The notes under the pieces are model-generated. The model saw only the letters and a program-made list of their open reading frames with translations, had not been told where the DNA came from and did no database searches. Shown here in pieces: positions 1 through 7,443 of a DNA stretch of 64,000 bases (its first letter is position 1; each line of letters opens with the position of its first letter). The stretch spans positions 679,001-743,000 of the forward strand of contig NZ_CP117969.2 of assembly GCF_028743515.2 (NCBI RefSeq). The letters are read 5' to 3'. This DNA is from Imtechella halotolerans (lineage in GTDB: Bacteria > Bacteroidota > Bacteroidia > Flavobacteriales > Flavobacteriaceae). A program made the position numbers and the translations under genes.

Positions 1-74
1 AGATTAGTTTTGATTTCGTACAAATTCCAGCGTGTATTTTAAGGACTGCGGTATTCATTAAAAATAAATTTAAA

Positions 75-1133
75 ATGAAATGTAACTTTCAGAAAGAAGC
101 CAGATTAAATTATGTTCTGATCCTTTTACTGGTCGGACTATTACTATCGAGTTATAGCCTGGTTCCTTCTAAAAATAAAAAAGAATCAATAGACTATATA
201 GAGTATACCAGAACTATTAACAAAGCTGAAAGCTTCGTATTGGATTCAAGTTATTTTGCGGCCTTAACTACTTATGAGAAAGCTTTTGAGATGGTTGATA
301 AACCGCTGGCAGGTCATTGTTTTACAGCAATGCAGGTCAGTGCCTATTTAAATAAGAAGCACCATTTTAAAAAATTCATGAATGAAGCTCTAAAAAGTGG
401 ATTAGAGCCTAAAGATTTTTCAAAAGATTCCTTATTACATAGTTATATAAGAGAACAAAAACTCAATACCTTTCTTAGTAAAAGCTATCGTAAGAATTCA
501 AAAATATATAGTAGCCAAATTAATCAGAAGTATAGAGATACAATAGATAAGTTAATTGAGTGGGATAATAAATGGAAACGCATATATCTGGATACCTTGT
601 CAAGGGTGGACCCTACAAATGCAGAAACGTATAATGCAAAATATGATTCTATTATAACTCTTATAGTTGAAAACCACCTGATTCCTTTAATTCAAGAACA
701 TGGATACCCTGGGGAACGCATAATAGGGAGTGCTAGAAATGGTCTAGGAAGTAAATTCAACTATTCTCAATCAATGGGTAGAATTTTGTTATGGCATTAT
801 CATACCGTAAAGACACTTAAACCCTGTGAGTATAACGATCTTTTTTTTAATGAGGTAAAAAAGGGAAACATGGACCCTAGGGAATATGCCACGATTTTAG
901 ATTTTCAAGTAAACAAAGGACTCGATTCTTTATGTGGAAATGTAAAGACATATAATGAGCACTATATTGTAAACGACACCACCTATTTTAAAGAGTTTAA
1001 TGTTAGAAGAGAAAAGATAGGGTTAGAACCCATGGATGAGGTAATTCAGAAATACAAGAGAGGGCAAAAGGTGTGCAAACAAATTAAAGAAGGCAAGTAT
1101 AAACATATTAAGTTGTTTTATTGGTGTGGGTAA
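75..1133 (+). CDS. DUF6624-type protein with TPR-like N-terminus
   Basis: The protein has 352 aa. One hydrophobic segment near residues 13-30 suggests a signal peptide or membrane anchor. Residues 45-130 look helical and TPR-like (a tyrosine/alanine-rich repeat around AALTTYEKAFEM). The C-terminal half carries the DUF6624 signature: HGYPGERIIG, then a block with WHYH, and near the end VRREKIGLEPMDE. The molecular role of this family is not established. Reading starts at an ATG in an A-rich context typical of the phylum. It stands alone, with about 550 nt of apparently non-coding DNA before the next gene. The family call rests on remembered motif patterns. Confidence 0.75.
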   Translation: MKCNFQKEARLNYVLILLLVGLLLSSYSLVPSKNKKESIDYIEYTRTINKAESFVLDSSYFAALTTYEKAFEMVDKPLAGHCFTAMQVSAYLNKKHHFKKFMNEALKSGLEPKDFSKDSLLHSYIREQKLNTFLSKSYRKNSKIYSSQINQKYRDTIDKLIEWDNKWKRIYLDTLSRVDPTNAETYNAKYDSIITLIVENHLIPLIQEHGYPGERIIGSARNGLGSKFNYSQSMGRILLWHYHTVKTLKPCEYNDLFFNEVKKGNMDPREYATILDFQVNKGLDSLCGNVKTYNEHYIVNDTTYFKEFNVRREKIGLEPMDEVIQKYKRGQKVCKQIKEGKYKHIKLFYWCG

Positions 1134-1681
1134 TGGTCCGGTTTACTTTCCCTAATGGTTCTTACTTGGAATGACTTTGATTGGGATAGATTTTACAATT
1201 AGCCAAGGTAGACTTTTTAAAATCAGTTATACTAGATTTATCCAGTGTACAAACCTGAAGCAGAAATTGCAGAATTGCAAGTGTATAGTTACCGACCATT
1301 TCTAAATTGTGGAACAGGATTGGAGACATCTATTATTATAAAGAGATTGAACATAGATGGACTAGTTTAAACTACTATATTAGGTGCATTCTATACTCAA
1401 TTACTTCCTTTAAATCAACTCATAAACACCAATGCTTAAAGATGTGGACACTACTTCCGAGGTATTGTAAATGAAACTATACAGTTTATTAATATTGTGG
1501 TTACACAAATGGAAATTGCTAGTAGTTTCTTTGCAAAATTAATTCGATACCATAGAAAAGGGACATTTTTGCACTATAGAATTAGGATGATTAGATTCAT
1601 TTATCTACTTCTAAAAAAGAGTGTTATTTGATTTTGTAGTGCAATACGCCTTATCGAATTTTTATACTAAAAGCTATAGAA
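1134..1681. other. Intergenic, no convincing gene
   Basis: About 550 nt between the DUF6624 gene and the AraC-type regulator. All frames on both strands are broken by stops. Short open runs on the plus strand match nothing I recognise. No tRNA, hairpin terminator or clear TAnnTTTG promoter box stands out. It may contain decayed coding sequence. Confidence 0.5.
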
Positions 1682-2848
1682 ATGATAAAAGTATTGGTTA
1701 TTATTGATGATTCCTCAGAGTTCAGTAGGCGCCTTCTTAGAGGATTAATTAAGTACTCAAATGATAACGAATCGTGGATTTTTTTTCAATTACCTTCTTA
1801 CTATAAGTCTTTGAATGGAACCAATGGTATTGTAGATTGGGCCAAGGAATGGAAGGCGGATGCGGTAATAGCCAGATGGGATCATGAGGAGTCTTTGCTG
1901 GCACAATTAAATGTTCCAATCATCTTTCAGAACTATAAAAAAAGGAGTGAATGTTTCTCTAACCTAACAGGTGATTATATAGGAACAGGAGTCATGGCTG
2001 CTCATTTTTTCATGGAAAGAAATTACCAAAACTTTGCTTTTTACGGTAATATAAATGCGGTATGGTCCAAAGAACGCGGGGAAGGGTTTAGAAAGGAAGT
2101 GGAGAAATTTGAAGGGAAATATTATCATTTTGAAACTGAAAATTTAAGGGAGGAACCTTGGAGTAAAAGTCATATAGAACTCGAAAAATGGGTATGCTCT
2201 TTGCCTAAACCCATTGCATTGTTTGCTTGTGATGACACCTTTGCTTTACAAATATCTGAAGTATGTAAGCTTAACAATATAAGTATCCCAAATGAGATTG
2301 CACTGCTAGGTGTGGATAATGATGAATTGATATGTAATTTATCTGACCCACCAATTTCATCCATCGTTCTTGATGTGGAAAGAGGAGGTTATGAACTAGG
2401 CAGATTAATTCATCAATTAGTAAAAAAGGAAAAGCTGGGGCCAGGTAATGTTACCATTAAACCCATGCGTATTGAACTACGTAATTCTACCGAAAAATAT
2501 AATATTGAGAATAAACATATCCTAACTGTGGTAGACTATATCGTTGCTAATTTTACTTCCGATATATCTATTGATTTTTTAACAGAATTGGTCCCATTGT
2601 CTAGAAGAAACCTGGAGGTCAAGTTTAAAAATGAAATGGGTACTTCAATATATCAATTTATTCTTCAAAATCGAATAGAGTATTTCTCAAAGCTATTGCT
2701 AAATACAGATAGATCTTTGTTTGAATTGGCCCTTGAATCTGGCTTTAACGACTGTAAAAACATCTCTCGTATTTTTAAAAAATTTAAAGGCCATACCCCA
2801 GTAGAGTTTCGCCAAAGGCTACAAGAATTAAGTGCAGTTAATGCGTAG
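1682..2848 (+). CDS. XylR-like AraC family transcriptional regulator
   Basis: 388 aa. Residues 1-265 form a LacI/periplasmic-binding-protein-like sensor: the start IKVLVIIDDSSEFSRRLLRGL is typical of XylR-type regulators, with ALFACDDTFALQI and IALLGVDNDELICNLSDPPISSI further on. Residues 280-385 are an AraC HTH pair: DFLTELVPLSRRNLEVKFK, then FELALESGFNDCKNISRIFKKFKGHTPVEFR. Such proteins bind a sugar and activate neighbouring sugar-use genes. Its place at the head of the SusCD/NAGPA locus on the same strand makes it the likely local regulator. The inducer is unknown. Confidence 0.9.
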   Translation: MIKVLVIIDDSSEFSRRLLRGLIKYSNDNESWIFFQLPSYYKSLNGTNGIVDWAKEWKADAVIARWDHEESLLAQLNVPIIFQNYKKRSECFSNLTGDYIGTGVMAAHFFMERNYQNFAFYGNINAVWSKERGEGFRKEVEKFEGKYYHFETENLREEPWSKSHIELEKWVCSLPKPIALFACDDTFALQISEVCKLNNISIPNEIALLGVDNDELICNLSDPPISSIVLDVERGGYELGRLIHQLVKKEKLGPGNVTIKPMRIELRNSTEKYNIENKHILTVVDYIVANFTSDISIDFLTELVPLSRRNLEVKFKNEMGTSIYQFILQNRIEYFSKLLLNTDRSLFELALESGFNDCKNISRIFKKFKGHTPVEFRQRLQELSAVNA

Positions 2849-3033
2849 TGAAGGTATTACAACTTCACTTAAATGGCCAAAGAAATAGATAGGGTTTAGA
2901 GGCCACTTGGAAATTAGGAGCTCAGTTTTAGAGCGTAATTGAAAAGTCAGCATTTCCTTTTTTAAAAATATAAAACAGAGACTGTCTTTAGAAGGAGGTA
3001 GTAAGGTATTAATTATTGTAATATGTATTGTTT

Positions 3034-5376
3034 ATGAGTTTTCAAGGTAGTAAGAAACAAATCCATTTATTGGGGCTATTAAGCCTAGTATTTGTTCTTT
3101 TTTCCGGAGGACTGGGTTTATTTGGTCAAGATAAGTCTAAGGAATCAAATAAACGTAGAATCCAGTATTTGAATCAGTTGTATGTTACATTATTACCTGA
3201 TGATTATAGAATTCATCCAACAGCACTTGCGCCAACCCCTGAAGACTCAACATGGACTGATTGGCAAAAAAGATCTGGGGAATTACCTCCGGATTTTAAA
3301 TCTATGCCTTCTTTGCCCTTTCTCCCAGACCCATTAATCATAGATGAGGGAGGAGCCAATATCCCGGTGAAAACCATTGAAGATTGGAATACTAAAAGAC
3401 AGTGGATTAAAGAGCAGGCCCAATATTGGATTACGGGTACAATGCCTCCATCACCTACTAATTTAAAATGGACCGTTTTAAATGAACGTAAGGTGGATGG
3501 CCTTATGGAAAAAGACGTTTTATTGGAATTTGGTCCTGATCATTCAGCAAGTCTTCACCTTACGCTGCTGTATCCTCCAGGTGAAGGCCCCTTCCCAGTA
3601 TTTATGTGTTCATGGAAAAAGGATAGGTATGATTGGGTACAAGCTGGAGTCAGAAGAGGATATATTGGAGTTCGATTTACGGCTACAGACCCTAAATACG
3701 GATTTACCGATGATAGTCAGGAATATGAGAAAATATGGTGGCCTGAGTATGATTTTAGTGCAATTAACCGCTGGGCTTGGGCCGCTTCGAGAGCTATTGA
3801 TTATCTGTATACACTTCCTGAAATAAATAAGGATCAAATAGGCTTAGCTGGATTCTCAAGAAATGGAAAAATGGCCTTATGGGCAGCAGCCTATGATGAG
3901 CGAATTAAAGCTGTGGTACCTATAAGTGCTGGAACTGGTGGGGAAAATCCATTTAGATACACTTCGGATAAGTATAGAAATGAGACCATAGAATTGCTTA
4001 CCCGTGTTAGACCTCATTGGTTGCATCCGAGGTTGCGATTTTATGTAGGCAGGGAGTCTAAACTACCTGTGGATATGAATTCCTTAATGGCTTTGGTAGC
4101 ACCAAGAGGGCTTATGCTGACATCTTCGATAATAGAGTCTGCAGGGAATCATTTTGGAATTGAACAAGCCTATTATTCAGCCAAGAAGGCATACGATTTT
4201 TTGGGAGCTGGCGATCAAATTGCTGTTGATTTGCGTTATGGACTTCATGCCCCGGCCAACCGTGATATGGAACGTTATTTTGATTTCTTTGACTATGTTT
4301 TTAAAAGAGGTAGTATGAAACCCAAAAATGAATTGTTTCATACGTATAGTTTTTCAAAATGGGTAAGACTGTCCAATGAATTCATAGATCCCTTAGATTT
4401 TAGACCCAATGAATCTGATGACTTGTTAAAGGATAAGAACGCAAAACCTATAAAAAGTAGTGAAGATTGGGAGAAAAAGAAAAAAGACATAGCTCAGCAA
4501 CTTGAGTGGGTTATGGGAAAGGAACCGCCTTCTCTGGGCCCAGGTATTCAAACGGACTATCTTAGAGAAACCCTAAAGGAACCAATGCTGGAGTCAACCA
4601 TTGGAAGTCAGGATATTTCTTTTGGGACACTTTATTATCCAATCAATGCTGAGGGAAAACCCAAAGATGATCATTTACCGGTGGTAATATACCTACATGA
4701 ATTCAGTTATTCTGCTGGTTTTTCAAAATCAAAGGAAATTATTGAACAGTTCACTAATAGTGGCTTTGCCGTCTATACTTATGATCAGATAGGTTTTGGA
4801 ACTCGAATTGAAGAGGGAACCTTGTTTTATGATCGCTTTGCAAAGTGGAGTAAATTAGGTCGAATGGTAGCTGATGTGCGATGGGCTATAGATGAACTAT
4901 CGGCCATTGAGTTTCTTGATAAAAATAAAATTATGGTCGTTGGATACGCGCTTGGAGGAACTGTAGCCCTTTATAGCGGAGCACTGGATCCTCGTATTTC
5001 TGGAGTGGTTTCTGTATCCGGTTTTACACCCATGAGAAGCGATACCACCGGTAAGACAGCGGAAGGTATCTATCATTATTCGCACCTGCATGGTCTGTTA
5101 CCCAGATTAGGGTTCTTTGTGGGAGAAGAAACAAGAATTCCCTATGATTTTCATGAAATACTTGCATCCTTAGCACCCCGTCCTGTTTTAGTGGTAGCCC
5201 CAAAATGGGATCAGTATGCCTCCGTAAAGGACGTTAGTCAATCGGTGAAAGATGCCAACAGGGTGTATTCCCTTTATTCGGACCATGTCAAAATTCAATT
5301 GGAGGTACCTGATGACTATAGCAGGTTTTCTTCAGACACCCAAAAAAGGGTGGTGGCATGGTTGAAGGGATTATAA
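3034..5376 (+). CDS. Secreted tandem alpha/beta hydrolase, CE15-like plus second hydrolase domain
   Basis: 780 aa from the ATG at 3034; a TTG six bases upstream is in frame but less likely. A hydrophobic signal peptide covers residues 8-32. The first domain (about 60-430) resembles glucuronoyl esterases (CE15): nucleophile elbow GFSRNGK with Ser275, and a candidate catalytic His405 in YGLHAP. The second domain (about 465-780) is another alpha/beta hydrolase, with HSHLHG-type and APRPVLVVAP blocks. Its elbow reads GYALGG, placing Ala639 where the nucleophilic serine would sit, and the late DDYSRFS segment lacks an obvious histidine, so it may be non-catalytic. Likely an esterase acting on uronic-acid or acyl esters of the glycan handled by this locus. 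Confidence 0.8.
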   Translation: MSFQGSKKQIHLLGLLSLVFVLFSGGLGLFGQDKSKESNKRRIQYLNQLYVTLLPDDYRIHPTALAPTPEDSTWTDWQKRSGELPPDFKSMPSLPFLPDPLIIDEGGANIPVKTIEDWNTKRQWIKEQAQYWITGTMPPSPTNLKWTVLNERKVDGLMEKDVLLEFGPDHSASLHLTLLYPPGEGPFPVFMCSWKKDRYDWVQAGVRRGYIGVRFTATDPKYGFTDDSQEYEKIWWPEYDFSAINRWAWAASRAIDYLYTLPEINKDQIGLAGFSRNGKMALWAAAYDERIKAVVPISAGTGGENPFRYTSDKYRNETIELLTRVRPHWLHPRLRFYVGRESKLPVDMNSLMALVAPRGLMLTSSIIESAGNHFGIEQAYYSAKKAYDFLGAGDQIAVDLRYGLHAPANRDMERYFDFFDYVFKRGSMKPKNELFHTYSFSKWVRLSNEFIDPLDFRPNESDDLLKDKNAKPIKSSEDWEKKKKDIAQQLEWVMGKEPPSLGPGIQTDYLRETLKEPMLESTIGSQDISFGTLYYPINAEGKPKDDHLPVVIYLHEFSYSAGFSKSKEIIEQFTNSGFAVYTYDQIGFGTRIEEGTLFYDRFAKWSKLGRMVADVRWAIDELSAIEFLDKNKIMVVGYALGGTVALYSGALDPRISGVVSVSGFTPMRSDTTGKTAEGIYHYSHLHGLLPRLGFFVGEETRIPYDFHEILASLAPRPVLVVAPKWDQYASVKDVSQSVKDANRVYSLYSDHVKIQLEVPDDYSRFSSDTQKRVVAWLKGL

Positions 5377-5401
5377 AATGGATTTTATGGGAGTCAAAAC
5401 T

Positions 5402-5418
5402 AAACGTTTTTTGATTAG
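5402..5418 (+). promoter_or_regulatory. Candidate shared upstream element, copy 1
   Basis: AAACGTTTTTTGA followed by TTAG lies 98 nt before the ATG at 5500. The same 13 bases recur at 7312-7324 before the susC gene, again followed shortly by TTAG. It could be a binding site of the locus regulator or part of a promoter (TTTG as a -33 element). Chance occurrence in T-rich DNA is possible. Confidence 0.35.
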
Positions 5419-5499
5419 TGGTATACGGTAATTAGGGAGCTTTTGGGAGGTTTAATTAGTTTATTTATGATCTATAAACAAACCTTTAAACCTATTAAA

Positions 5500-7107
5500 A
5501 TGAAAACAAAATTTCGATGTTTATTCACTCTTACCCTTTGTGTAACATCTTTGTTATGTACCTCATGTAAAGACGACATCCCAACGGATCAAGATGCTTT
5601 ACAAGGAGAACGAATTGAACAATCTGGATTTTCTGCACAAACTATGTTATCTCCAACGGATATCTCAGTAGATTGGAATAATTGGACAGATGGTGAAAAT
5701 TATAATGTAGCCATGGCTATTTCAGATTTTGGCGATATAAACAATTTTACACATGACGAGCAGGCCAGAACGTTAATATCCCTCTCAAGGTTACGTGTGT
5801 CATTAATTAAAAATGAGTATGGGGCTTCTGGCGGAGTGATAACAAATTCTCATATTAATGACAATGAAGGATATGAAATTAATTATAGAGTAAAATTTCA
5901 TTCCACTTTCGATTTTAAGTCGAAAGCTGTTCTTGGATGGGGATTGAATGTTGGAGATGGTGCCTCAGGAGTAGCTACAGGAGAAGGAGGAACGTTTCGA
6001 TTGATGTGGGATAAAGATGCCAATGGTAATTTTTATTTCAAACCATATATATACTATGCGGATCAACCTTCTACTTCTGGGGATGATTTTGGTGTTCGTT
6101 ACCCTGCAGAAGGCTCCAGCCTTACAGGAAGTGTTTGGTACGATATAAAAATGGTATTTAAGGCCAATACCAAAATGAATAAAAATGGTAGGGCTGAATT
6201 GTATGTCAATAATGTTAAAGTCCTGGATACCCCTATACGTTGGACAAAGGATCATTCTAAGCGATTTGCCAATCAACTTCTTTTTTCAAATTATAGGTCA
6301 GGTGCCGGAAGTGAATCCTCTGAAATTGCCAATATTTGGTTTGATGATTTCTCTCTAGTAAGTTCTGTACCAACCTATGAACCGACATGGTGTGATAACC
6401 TATACTCTCTTGATAATTTATACGATGCTATTTCCAATACAAACTATCATTTAACGACCATCGATAATTCGGTGAGTTTCTCATTAAAAAATGGATTTGC
6501 AGGGGATATTAGTGGTGAAACAGGGACTGATTTCGCAAGACGTATGGATTGTTGTATTGCCTTTAACGCTTCTATGGGAATTAGTAACCCACCCCCGGGA
6601 GAGAGACATCCGGTAGGTATTCAAATTATAGACGGTACTATTGCCCAGGACCTTTCCAATATAAGGTATGAGTTAGGTATAAAATCTAATAATCAGCTTC
6701 GTTCGTATCCTAAAGATGAAACTGCTTTAAATATTCTAAATGATGGTGCCAATTATGCACTTACCGCTTTTACACCTTTGATTGAAAACGGCCAGCCAGT
6801 ATCTGGATCTGTTCTTAGTTCTGTGGCCAATTATACGGAGAAAAACCCACGACAAGTGATTGCTCAATACCCCAATGGAGATCTTTTAATCTTTAGTTGT
6901 GGTGGTCGAGGATACGGTGGAGAGGGCATGTATGCAAGTGATGTAATCCGTATTCTTTCTAATTTGAATGTCGAATTTGCTTTTATGCTAGATGGTGGAG
7001 GAAGTGTGACCACGGTACTTAATGGAGAACGAATCACTCCAATGATAGATAATTACGGAACCGAAGAAAGACCCAGACCAAGTTGGTTATATATCGAGAA
7101 TAACTAA
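5500..7107 (+). CDS. Lipoprotein: PL14-like domain fused to NAGPA-type phosphodiester glycosidase domain
   Basis: 535 aa from the ATG at 5500, which gives a clean lipoprotein signal with Cys23 (LLCTSC). A TTG start at 5443 would add 19 residues and spoil it. Residues 50-290 resemble the PL14-like jelly-roll lyase fold: YRVKFHSTFDF, FRLMWDKDANGNFYF, GRAELYVNN and IWFDDFSL. Residues 300-535 are a NAGPA (PF09992) domain: FNASMGI, NPRQVIAQ, FSCGGRGYGGEGM and LDGGGSVTTV. NAGPA enzymes remove GlcNAc from phosphodiesters. The combination suggests an outer-surface enzyme that binds or cleaves a uronic-acid-containing polymer and attacks a GlcNAc linkage. The PL14-like assignment is a structural guess; the NAGPA call is firmer. 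Confidence 0.8.
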   Translation: MKTKFRCLFTLTLCVTSLLCTSCKDDIPTDQDALQGERIEQSGFSAQTMLSPTDISVDWNNWTDGENYNVAMAISDFGDINNFTHDEQARTLISLSRLRVSLIKNEYGASGGVITNSHINDNEGYEINYRVKFHSTFDFKSKAVLGWGLNVGDGASGVATGEGGTFRLMWDKDANGNFYFKPYIYYADQPSTSGDDFGVRYPAEGSSLTGSVWYDIKMVFKANTKMNKNGRAELYVNNVKVLDTPIRWTKDHSKRFANQLLFSNYRSGAGSESSEIANIWFDDFSLVSSVPTYEPTWCDNLYSLDNLYDAISNTNYHLTTIDNSVSFSLKNGFAGDISGETGTDFARRMDCCIAFNASMGISNPPPGERHPVGIQIIDGTIAQDLSNIRYELGIKSNNQLRSYPKDETALNILNDGANYALTAFTPLIENGQPVSGSVLSSVANYTEKNPRQVIAQYPNGDLLIFSCGGRGYGGEGMYASDVIRILSNLNVEFAFMLDGGGSVTTVLNGERITPMIDNYGTEERPRPSWLYIENN

Positions 7108-7170
7108 CTGCGAAGCACCTTTATAGATTAAGGAGTTCAAAGAAATAGATTTTTTCAAAATAAAACCATG

Positions 7171-7192
7171 GAACCTGCCAATTGGCAGGTTC
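7171..7192. terminator. Palindromic terminator
   Basis: A perfect 22-nt palindrome, GAACCTGCCAA / TTGGCAGGTTC, is followed by TTGTATTT. It lies 64 nt after the NAGPA-fusion gene and before susC, so it may separate or attenuate transcription. Confidence 0.65.
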
Positions 7193-7311
7193 TTGTATTT
7201 CATGGATTCCATATTTCAAGTCTGCAGAGGTGAACACTACTTTGCTGATTTTGGAGGCATAATGTTCATTAATTGTTGGTAAAACATTACGCCAACGTTA
7301 AGTTTTTTTAC

Positions 7312-7331
7312 AAACGTTTTTTGAAAATTAG
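7312..7331 (+). promoter_or_regulatory. Candidate shared upstream element, copy 2
   Basis: AAACGTTTTTTGA followed by AAATTAG, 132 nt before the susC ATG. The first 13 bases equal those at 5402-5414. A TATACTTTA stretch at 7343-7351, 19 nt further on, could serve as a weak -7 element, but the two copies do not share this spacing. Confidence 0.35.
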
Positions 7332-7443
7332 TCTGCGGAAATTATACTTTATTCCATTTCATATTTCTATTCCTTTACCCAAGGAAAGAGAGTAGCACCC
7401 TAAAAACGCTAAAGCTATTCTTTTGATTAACAAAAGTAGAATT

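Noticed and set aside
2847-2869. AGTGAAG/CTTCACT inverted repeat after the regulator gene
   Set aside because: The stem has seven pairs, overlaps the stop codon and is not followed by T residues.
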